Notes under the pieces: generated by a model
What the model saw: only the letters and a program-made list of their open reading frames with translations
What the model was told of the DNA's origin: nothing
Databases searched by the model: none
Program-made: the position numbers and the translations under genes
Part shown: positions 1-4,715 of the stretch, piece by piece
Numbering within the stretch: the first letter of the stretch is position 1
Layout: every line of letters begins with the position of its first letter
Origin: an uncultured Phenylobacterium sp.
GTDB lineage: Bacteria > Pseudomonadota > Alphaproteobacteria > Caulobacterales > Caulobacteraceae
DNA length: 5,721 nucleotides
Direction: 5' to 3'
Assembly (NCBI GenBank): GCA_945952175.1
Contig: CAMFHW010000300.1
Location: forward strand, 1 to 5,721

Positions 1-243
1 GCTGGCGACCAGTTCACGCTCTATAAGGTGTCCACGCCCTCCACGAGCTTCGTCTGGTCCACGGCCGGCCTGGTGAACAAGAAGGGCATCGAGCATGACG
101 TCTCGCACATCGCCTTCTGGGGCGCCGAACCGGGCACACCCGGCGGCGGCGTTCCCGAACCGGCCACCTGGGCCATGATGATCGCGGGCTTCGGCGCGGT
201 CGGCGCTGTCCTGCGCCGTCGCAAGGTGGCGTTCGCCGCCTAA
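1..243 (+). CDS. PEPxxWA-CTERM sorting domain protein, C-terminal part only
   Basis: The frame is open from the first base to TAA at 241-243 and gives 80 residues; the start lies outside the window, and the GTG at 28 is only an internal codon. Seen directly: residues 51-57 read VPEPATW, followed by AMM and a hydrophobic stretch (about 58-71), then the basic cluster RRRK and a short tail. This is the tripartite PEP-CTERM sorting signal in its PEPxxWA form. In known systems an exosortase recognises this tail, and the protein reaches the outer surface or extracellular matrix. The visible upstream part (SHIAFWG, then a Gly/Pro-rich linker) resembles the end of the beta-rich exported region of such proteins, but no function can be given from this fragment. 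A hairpin terminator follows 25 bases after the stop. The assignment to the sorting class is firm; the cargo identity is unknown. Confidence 0.9.
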   Translation, partial: AGDQFTLYKVSTPSTSFVWSTAGLVNKKGIEHDVSHIAFWGAEPGTPGGGVPEPATWAMMIAGFGAVGAVLRRRKVAFAA

Positions 244-267
244 GCGACCGCATCGGTCTGAAAATCG

Positions 268-305
268 AAGGGCTCGCGTTCCCCCAGCGCGGGCCCTTTT
301 GTTTG
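268..305. terminator. Rho-independent terminator, probably bidirectional
   Basis: Bases 268-278 pair with 288-298 in an 11-bp stem (one G-U pair on the + transcript) closing a 9-base loop at 279-287. On the + strand the stem runs into TTTTGTTT (297-304). On the minus strand its other flank reads CGATTTT after the stem. The hairpin lies in the 64-base gap between the stops of two convergent genes, so it probably ends both transcripts; the + direction has the better U-tract. Confidence 0.8.
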
Positions 306-307
306 TC

Positions 308-2437
308 CTAGTTCCCGGCCTTGCCCACCGGCGGCAACGGGCGGTCGTAGAGGTAATGGCCCAGCCAGGCGTCGACCTCGGAATAGAACTTGCGGCTGTC
401 CTCGGGCTTGGTGATCCAGTGCCAGGCGTCCGGCCACACCAGGAGCCGGCTCGGCACCTTCTGGTGCTGCAGCACGGCCCAGTTCTCCAGGGTGTTGCCC
501 AGCGGCACCCGATAGTCGCGCTCGCCGATCGACAGCAGCATCGGCGTCTTCCACTGCGCGCCATAGGTGATCGGGCTCTGGTCCTTCCAGATCGGATTGC
601 CCTCCCAGGGCGGGCCGCCATTGGTCAGCTCGCGGCCATAGATGCCGTCGCTTTCGCCCCACTGGGTGGTCAGGTCCACCTCGCCGGCGTGGCTGACCAG
701 GCACCTGTAGCGGGTGGTCGTCGCCTCCAGCCAGTTGGTCAGGTGGCCGCCATAGCTGGCGCCGCCGGCGCACATCCGGCTCGCGTCGATGAACGGATAG
801 CGCTTCAGCGCCTCGTCCACGGCCTCGCCGATCTCCTGGCCCGGGCCCTTCAGCGGATCGAGCTTGATCGACTGGGCGAATTTCTCGCCGTAGCCGGTCG
901 AGCCCGTATAGTCGGTCATCAACACCACATAGCCGCCGGCCGCCAGCAGGTGGTAGTTCCAGCGCAGGCCGATCTGGTCGGCTTTGGTGCTGGCCGGCCC
1001 GCCGTGGATCAGCACGAACAGTGGGTATTTCTTCGCCGGATCGAAGCCAGGCGGCGTCACCACCATGCTGTGCAACGGCCGGCCGCGCGAGCTGGTGAAG
1101 GTGAAGTGCTGCGGGGTCGACCAATCGATCCCAGCGGCCGCGGCGGTGTTGATCTCGGTCAGGTTCACGTGGCGCTTGGCGCCCGGTTCGATCCGCACGA
1201 CCTCGGCCGGATTGACCGCGCTGCCCCAGGTCCCGATCAGGGTCCCGGCCTTCTCGGCGACCGCCAGGTTGGTGTAGCCGCCGGTCCTGGGCGCGATGAC
1301 CAGCTCCGGCTTCCCGCCGCTCGCCGCAGCCTTGTACAGGTTCTCCATCCCGGCCTCGGGGACCAGGATCCACACGGTCTTGCCGTCGGGGCTCAGCGCG
1401 AACTTCGCCGGCTCGCGGTCGAAATCCCTGGCCACCAGGCTGTGGGCCCCGCCGCCCGGCCAGGCCATCCGCGACAGCCGCGGCAGGTGGTAGATCTCCC
1501 CATCCTGCGGCGCGTAGTTGAAATAGAGCTGCTTGCCGTCGGGGCTGAAGGTCAGCTGGTCGTAGTCGCCGACCACCGGGCTCGCGGCCGTGGGCTCCCC
1601 GCCCGCCGCGGGCGTCCGATAGAGCTGGTAGCCCACGTGCGAATAGGCCGCTGTCCAGCGCGCGGTGGTGGCGACGAACACCACCTCCTTGCCGTCCGGA
1701 CTCCAGACCGGCGACAGCGATACGCTGGTCTCGCCCTCCACCCCGCCGAAGCCCGGCGTGGCCGCGAGCTTCGTGCTCGCCAGGATGTCCTTCGGCTTCG
1801 CGCCGGGCTCCAGCCCCTGGACGATCAGGGTCGGCTGCCTGTCGTCCAGCCACTCGTTCCAATAGCGGATCGGGAAGTGGTCGTAGGCGCGCAGATTGTA
1901 CTTCAGCGCCTTCTTGTAGGCGGCCGCCTTCTTGTTGGCCGCGTCGTCGCCGGCGCCCGGGAACACCGAGCTCTCATAGAGGATCGCCTGGCCGTCGGGC
2001 CGCCACTGCGGGTGGGTCGCCCCGGTCGACAGCTCGCTCACCCGCCGCGCCTCGCCGCCGCCGGCCACGTCCAGCACATAGATCTGCGCGGCCTCGTCGC
2101 CCTCGCGCTTGGCCGAGAAGGCGAGCTGCCGGCTGTCGGGCGACCAGACCGGATCGGACTCCGCGCCCTTGGTGTTGGTCAGCCGCCGCGCCGCCGCGCC
2201 GCCGGCCGCCGGCACGATCCACAGGTCGCTCACCGCCTTGTCGGCCTCGTAGGAGGGCTCGGTCAGCGAATAGACCACCCACTTGCCGTCCGGGCTCACG
2301 ATCGGCGTCCCGACCCGCTTCATCATCCAGAGCGCGGCGTGGGTGATGGGCGTCTTGGCCTGCGCCGCCGCCATCTGCGGCGCGGTCAGGCAGGTGGCCG
2401 CGGCCAGCGCCGCGGCGAGGGTGAGCTTGATCGTCAT
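308..2437 (-). CDS. S9 family serine peptidase (dipeptidyl-peptidase 5 / acylaminoacyl-peptidase type), exported
   Basis: This encodes 709 residues, a normal length for an exported S9C peptidase. Residues 1-27 form a Sec signal peptide (basic TIK start, Ala-rich core, cleavage likely after AQA). Residues about 40-440 form a seven-bladed-type propeller, seen as repeated xSPDGK-like strands at 47, 98, 145, 245, 297 and 349. The alpha/beta-hydrolase domain spans about 455-704: oxyanion segment HGGP (478-481), nucleophile Ser561 in GASYGG, Asp641 in ERDYRVP and His673 in WPDAWHW. The triad is intact. The C-terminal region (RVP, then HW..KPEDS) resembles DPP5-like enzymes, which release dipeptides from peptides in the periplasm, often without a strict proline requirement; the actual specificity is inference. 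The ATG is supported by GGGG (2445-2448 on the other strand) with a 7-base gap. It is divergent from the small secreted gene and convergent with the PEP-CTERM fragment. Confidence 0.95.
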   Translation of the reverse strand: MTIKLTLAAALAAATCLTAPQMAAAQAKTPITHAALWMMKRVGTPIVSPDGKWVVYSLTEPSYEADKAVSDLWIVPAAGGAAARRLTNTKGAESDPVWSPDSRQLAFSAKREGDEAAQIYVLDVAGGGEARRVSELSTGATHPQWRPDGQAILYESSVFPGAGDDAANKKAAAYKKALKYNLRAYDHFPIRYWNEWLDDRQPTLIVQGLEPGAKPKDILASTKLAATPGFGGVEGETSVSLSPVWSPDGKEVVFVATTARWTAAYSHVGYQLYRTPAAGGEPTAASPVVGDYDQLTFSPDGKQLYFNYAPQDGEIYHLPRLSRMAWPGGGAHSLVARDFDREPAKFALSPDGKTVWILVPEAGMENLYKAAASGGKPELVIAPRTGGYTNLAVAEKAGTLIGTWGSAVNPAEVVRIEPGAKRHVNLTEINTAAAAGIDWSTPQHFTFTSSRGRPLHSMVVTPPGFDPAKKYPLFVLIHGGPASTKADQIGLRWNYHLLAAGGYVVLMTDYTGSTGYGEKFAQSIKLDPLKGPGQEIGEAVDEALKRYPFIDASRMCAGGASYGGHLTNWLEATTTRYRCLVSHAGEVDLTTQWGESDGIYGRELTNGGPPWEGNPIWKDQSPITYGAQWKTPMLLSIGERDYRVPLGNTLENWAVLQHQKVPSRLLVWPDAWHWITKPEDSRKFYSEVDAWLGHYLYDRPLPPVGKAGN

Positions 2438-2663
2438 CGGAAATCCCCGGCTGTAACGCGGGTGACACTAGCTAGGGATTCGACCTGAGTCCCGGCCGCG
2501 CCTGCCCTGCCGGCTCACGCGCCTGACTTGTGCGCGGAACGACGTCTGCGCGCACCAGATGCGCGCCAGCGTGGCGCCGCATGCCGCGATGCGCGAGGAA
2601 AGGGTGGCGTCCTGCGCGACAGATGATCATGCTCGGCGGACATTCACCCGAAGAGGCTTCATC
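2438..2663. promoter_or_regulatory. Divergent intergenic region between the S9 peptidase and the small secreted protein
   Basis: This 226-bp stretch must hold the start signals of both flanking genes, but I see no convincing -35/-10 pair for either. Visible elements: two GANTC sites at 2477-2481 and 2487-2491, 39-54 bases upstream of the peptidase start; five copies of TGCGCG at 2531, 2547, 2560, 2590 and 2613; and a 7-bp GC-rich hairpin with arms 2548-2554 and 2560-2566 and loop CCAGA. The + strand frame stays open back to 2559. Its codons before 2664 have many A/T third positions (9 of 24 between 2592 and 2663), unlike the gene body, so this part is treated as non-coding. Confidence 0.55.
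2650..2656 (+). promoter_or_regulatory. Shine-Dalgarno site GAAGAGG that sets the start at 2664
   Basis: GAAGAGG lies 7 bases before ATG 2664. The earlier in-frame candidates are weaker: ATG 2559 and ATG 2589 lack a purine-rich site, and GTG 2604 has GAGGA only 4 bases ahead. Confidence 0.65.
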
Positions 2664-2945
2664 ATGCTTGTTGTCGCCGCCGCTGGCCTGTCGCTTTTGA
2701 TCCAGACTGCACCCTCCACCGCCGCCGGGCCTTCGGCGACGGGCGTGCCCTCGACGACCGCGGCGCCGTTGACCTTCGAACAGCAGCAGAAGGTCAAGAT
2801 GAAGTGCGAGAAGATCGTCCAGCTCGGCTCGCGCATGCCGGTGCGCGTGTGCCGCACCCCCGAGCAGATCAAGCAGTCCCAGGCCGACGCCCGCGACACC
2901 ACCGTCGACTTCCAGAAGATCAATCCCGAGCAGCTGTCGAAATAG
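2664..2945 (+). CDS. Small secreted hypothetical protein with a two-cysteine core
   Basis: From ATG 2664 this encodes 93 residues. Residues 1-21 are hydrophobic and Ala-rich and look like a signal peptide (possible cleavage near STAA, 18-21), though no positive charge precedes the core. A Ser/Thr/Pro/Ala linker runs to about residue 36. The charged mature part holds Cys48 and Cys63 in CEKIVQLGSRMPVRVC, followed by RTPEQIKQSQADAR. This C...GSRxxxRVCRT pattern resembles small secreted proteins often annotated as hypothetical in Caulobacterales and Sphingomonadales (recalled resemblance, not a search). The two cysteines could form a disulfide in the periplasm; no function is known to me. The gene stands alone on its strand. 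Its TAG directly abuts the stop codon of the convergent regulator, leaving no room for a separate terminator. The start is the main uncertainty: a longer form from 2604 would carry a Tat-like TRRGFI motif. Confidence 0.72.
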   Translation: MLVVAAAGLSLLIQTAPSTAAGPSATGVPSTTAAPLTFEQQQKVKMKCEKIVQLGSRMPVRVCRTPEQIKQSQADARDTTVDFQKINPEQLSK

Positions 2946-3716
2946 TCAGGCGGGGACCATCACCCCGAAGCGGGTGAGCCCGGAGAACATCAGCCTCAGA
3001 TGCGCGATGTTCTCTTCCAGGGCGTCTTCGAACCGCAGGGCGGTCAGGCTGTGATCGGGCAGGATCCAGCCACCGCGCACCCGGGCGCAGAGGCCTCGGC
3101 CTTCCAGCGCCCAAAGCCGGCGGCGGGTGGTCTCGTGGGTGAGGCTGAATCGCCGGGCGAGATCGGCCGCGGAGGCGGGCGTCGGCGTGGCGTCGAACAG
3201 GGCCAGCAGCAGGAAGCCGTCCACAGGATCGTTCGCCCGGTCGACGATGAGGGACAGCATTCGCAGGAAATAGTCCGTCGCGAGCCGCGCGGCGATCCGC
3301 GGCCGGGGCGGCCCCTCGACCAGCACCATCGGCGGCTGGCAGCCGGCCGCCGCCAGGGCCTTCGCCAGGACCTCGATCATCTCCTGGATCCTGGCCGGCC
3401 CCTCGACGAACTGCGGCAGCGTCAGGACTGCGGTCGGAATGCGGTAGCCGCGATCCACGGCTTCGCAGAGGCCCTCGCGGGCCAGCCGTCCCAGGCGGCG
3501 GCGCACGGTCTCGAAGGGCTGGCCGAGCGAGGCCGCCAGGGCCGACACGCTGATCGGCCGTCTCAGGCCGTCCTCCGGCAGGGTGTCCAGCGCGGCGTAG
3601 CGCGCCTGCATGTCCCGGTCGCCGGCGATCTGGGCGACATTGGCTTGCAGGATCGCCATCAGCAGGATGGCGTCGTTCGGGTCCAGGCCGCGCGAGGCCA
3701 CATCCAGCACGCCCAA
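2946..3716 (-). CDS. Putative transcriptional regulator with two duplicated winged-helix halves
   Basis: This gives 256 residues from TTG 3716, or 281 if translation starts at ATC 3791, which I consider more likely (see the extension entry). Two winged helix-turn-helix units are visible at about 54-94 and 179-220. Their recognition-helix regions match closely: ETVRRRLGRLAREGLCEAV (69-87) and ETTRRRLWALEGRGLCARV (195-213), each followed by G(Y/W)xxP. The helical segment before each unit also repeats (LDPNDAILLMAI, 11-22; NDPVDGFLLLAL, 161-172), so the protein is an internal duplication. It has no ligand-binding or receiver domain that I recognise and no signal peptide, so it is probably a cytoplasmic DNA-binding protein. 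It lies immediately downstream of the PEPxxWA-CTERM gene in the same direction and is very likely co-transcribed and translationally coupled with it. Its targets are unknown; the PEP-CTERM promoter or its divergent neighbours are obvious candidates. Confidence 0.85.
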   Translation of the reverse strand: MGVLDVASRGLDPNDAILLMAILQANVAQIAGDRDMQARYAALDTLPEDGLRRPISVSALAASLGQPFETVRRRLGRLAREGLCEAVDRGYRIPTAVLTLPQFVEGPARIQEMIEVLAKALAAAGCQPPMVLVEGPPRPRIAARLATDYFLRMLSLIVDRANDPVDGFLLLALFDATPTPASAADLARRFSLTHETTRRRLWALEGRGLCARVRGGWILPDHSLTALRFEDALEENIAHLRLMFSGLTRFGVMVPA

Positions 3717-3791
3717 CAGAAAGCGGCCGGAGGCCCGCGCCGCGGCGCGAAGCTGCTCCGGCTCGATCCCCGCGGGCGCGGGCGAAGCGAT
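3717..3791 (-). other. Probable N-terminal coding extension of the regulator, with a candidate ATC start
   Basis: These 25 codons are in frame with the regulator, begin right after the TAG of the upstream gene and contain no ATG, GTG or TTG. They look coding: 22 of 25 third positions are G or C, and the end of the translation, RAAARASGRFLLGVLDV (running past 3716), aligns with RIAARLATDYFLRMLSL at the start of the second half of the same protein, sharing the Ala and Phe-Leu positions. Starting at TTG 3716 would cut away part of the first repeat. The first codon is ATC, with GAGG 8 bases upstream. A non-AUG start, or a sequence change from ATG at 3789-3791, would explain this. Confidence 0.55.
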
Positions 3792-4412
3792 CTAGCGCGC
3801 CTCGACCGCCACCAGCCGCCGGCGCTGTCGAAGCGCCACGCCGACGCCGCCCAGGCCGAGGATCATCATCGCCCAGGTGGTCGGCTCCGGCACCGCCGTG
3901 AAGCGCAGCGACACGCCGCCGTAATTGTCTTCCTTGGTCGGCTCGGCGATGAAGAAGGCCACCGTGGTCGGCGCACCGATCGTGACGTGCCAGGGCTGGG
4001 CGATCATGCCCCCGGGGCTGGGCACATAGGCCGAGCCGTTCCAGTCGAGCTGGGTGTCGATGATCGACGGCGCGCTTTGGAAGCCCGCCAGCGCCGCGAG
4101 CGCGCTCGAGAACGCAGGCCCGGGGACGGAGTAGGTGTCGAAGCTCGGGTGCGGCCCGGTGTCTGTCGTGGCCGAGAACACCTCGCGCCAGCCGCTCGTG
4201 CAGTCGCCGGTCGGGCAGCTCGGGTTCCAGCCGTTATAGGCGCCGCCGTCCGCGGTTCCGATCCATTGGATCAGATAGGTCCCCGGATCGAAGGTGTAGA
4301 GCACCGGCGTCGTCGACGTGGCGCTGATGTTGATGATCGCCGCCTGCGCGGTGGTCGCCATCAGGGCTCCGGCCATCACCGCGCCGAGCCCGATCGTCTT
4401 CAGGTTCATCAT
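3792..4412 (-). CDS. PEPxxWA-CTERM sorting domain protein, complete
   Basis: This encodes 206 residues from ATG 4412. Residues 1-24 form a Sec signal peptide (NLK, hydrophobic core, cleavage after AQA). The mature region is beta-rich and carries a possible disulfide loop, CPTGDC (66-71), with many Trp, Tyr and Gly residues. The C-terminus has VPEPTTW (174-180), a hydrophobic helix (about 181-194) and the basic RQRRR (195-199), the complete exosortase-type sorting signal. It is therefore expected to be exported, processed at PEP and anchored or released at the cell surface; the role of the mature part is unknown. An in-frame ATG exists at 4463, but it has no Shine-Dalgarno site and would bury the signal peptide 17 residues inside. 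GGGGGA (4418-4423) supports 4412, or 4409 (the codons are ATG ATG). The TAG at 3792-3794 is directly followed in frame by the regulator's reading frame. Confidence 0.9.
   Translation of the reverse strand: MMNLKTIGLGAVMAGALMATTAQAAIINISATSTTPVLYTFDPGTYLIQWIGTADGGAYNGWNPSCPTGDCTSGWREVFSATTDTGPHPSFDTYSVPGPAFSSALAALAGFQSAPSIIDTQLDWNGSAYVPSPGGMIAQPWHVTIGAPTTVAFFIAEPTKEDNYGGVSLRFTAVPEPTTWAMMILGLGGVGVALRQRRRLVAVEAR
3800..3803 (-). promoter_or_regulatory. Shine-Dalgarno element GAGG placed for a start at 3791
   Basis: On the minus strand GAGG lies inside the last codons of the PEP-CTERM gene, followed by 8 bases (CGCGCTAG) and then ATC. The spacing is near ideal for reinitiation directly after the TAG stop. 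No comparable site precedes TTG 3716. GAGG alone is short and could be chance. Confidence 0.45.
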
Positions 4413-4417
4413 CCTCG

Positions 4418-4423
4418 TCCCCC
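4418..4423 (-). promoter_or_regulatory. Shine-Dalgarno site GGGGGA for the PEP-CTERM gene
   Basis: On the minus strand GGGGGA is followed by CGAGG and then ATG ATG. The gap is 5 bases to the first ATG (4412) and 8 bases to the second (4409). This decides against the longer start at 4463, which lacks any such site. Confidence 0.65.
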
Positions 4424-4516
4424 AAGTCGCATTCCGCGCCGCCCCCCGACGCGTGTTTTCCATGCTGACGGTATGACGTTACGAGCCAGGAATTCACGCT
4501 GCAAACCCTGCTCGTC

Positions 4517-4572
4517 TTCGAGGCGAATACTTCGACACTCATTTTGAGGATTTCGAGATTGGCGAGGTTCGA
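4517..4572. repeat. Four spaced copies of TTCGA in the divergent promoter region
   Basis: TTCGA occurs at 4517, 4531, 4552 and 4568; the last is part of the palindrome TTCGAA. Spacings are 14, 21 and 16 bases. They sit just upstream of the TATAAT box. They may be operator half-sites, but the irregular spacing makes chance possible. Confidence 0.3.
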
Positions 4573-4585
4573 AGAACAGGAATAA

Positions 4586-4591
4586 TATAAT
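4586..4591 (+). promoter_or_regulatory. Probable -10 box TATAAT of the acid phosphatase promoter
   Basis: This perfect sigma-70-type -10 hexamer lies in an AT-rich patch within otherwise GC-rich DNA. Transcription would start near 4598, giving a leader of about 117 bases before ATG 4716. No good -35 lies at the usual distance: TTGGCG (4559-4564) is 21 bases upstream, which is too far. The promoter may therefore depend on an activator. Confidence 0.5.
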
Positions 4592-4702
4592 CTAATGTAT
4601 GAGGCCCCGGGTCCTGGCGGCCCGAGGCTGCCCACACCGGCGACGTTGGCGCTCCCCGTCGCAAAACCGTTGCGGCCAGGCGATAGTCGCGGAAGGCTTT
4701 CC

Positions 4703-4708
4703 GGGGAG
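4703..4708 (+). promoter_or_regulatory. Shine-Dalgarno site GGGGAG that sets the phosphatase start
   Basis: GGGGAG lies 7 bases before ATG 4716. It supports this start over the in-frame ATG at 4599, which would place 39 odd Arg/Cys-rich residues ahead of the Tat signal. Confidence 0.8.
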
Positions 4709-4715
4709 CCTCGCC

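Larger units (their letters stand above)
4413..4715. promoter_or_regulatory. Divergent intergenic region between the PEP-CTERM gene and the acid phosphatase
   Basis: This stretch of 303 bases has no supported gene. Its middle (about 4480-4600) is clearly more AT-rich than the rest of the window. It holds a perfect TATAAT on the + strand (4586-4591), four copies of TTCGA (4517, 4531, 4552, 4568) and a direct repeat TGACG-gta-TGACG (4466-4478). The expected + strand leader contains a 6-bp hairpin (4640-4645 with 4657-4662). A 5-bp hairpin (4694-4698 with 4707-4711) places the phosphatase ribosome-binding site in its loop and stem. No -35 box is convincing, and no clear promoter for the minus gene stands out. 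Confidence 0.6.

Noticed and set aside
240..1862. 540-codon minus-strand frame overlapping the peptidase
   Set aside because: It is an alternate-frame shadow of the peptidase with a low-complexity Arg/Gly/Ala composition.
2468..2475. CTAGCTAG palindrome upstream of the peptidase as an operator
   Set aside because: At eight bases it is too short to call alone, with no second copy in the window.
299..2488. 729-codon open frame on the + strand opposite the S9 peptidase
   Set aside because: It is the antisense shadow of a long GC3-biased gene. The translation is Arg/Gly/Pro-rich with no domain, while the minus strand has a complete catalytic triad and a signal peptide.
2951..2976. Short overlapping hairpins (CGGGG/CCCCG and CACCC/GGGTG) just after the small secreted gene
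   Set aside because: The stems are only 5 bp, there is no U-tract, and they lie inside the coding end of the regulator, so I do not call a terminator.
4413..4463. N-terminal extension of the PEP-CTERM protein to ATG 4463
   Set aside because: It lacks a ribosome-binding site and would displace the signal peptide by 17 residues; GGGGGA favours 4412 or 4409.
4466..4478. TGACG-gta-TGACG as a possible Pho box
   Set aside because: The repeats are 8 bases apart, not the 11-base period of Pho boxes, and the bases do not match CTGTCAT. I have no support for PhoB control.
3000..4547. 515-codon + strand frame opposite the regulator and the PEP-CTERM gene
   Set aside because: It spans two well-supported minus-strand genes and their promoter, and has an Arg/His/Gln-rich composition and no ribosome-binding site.
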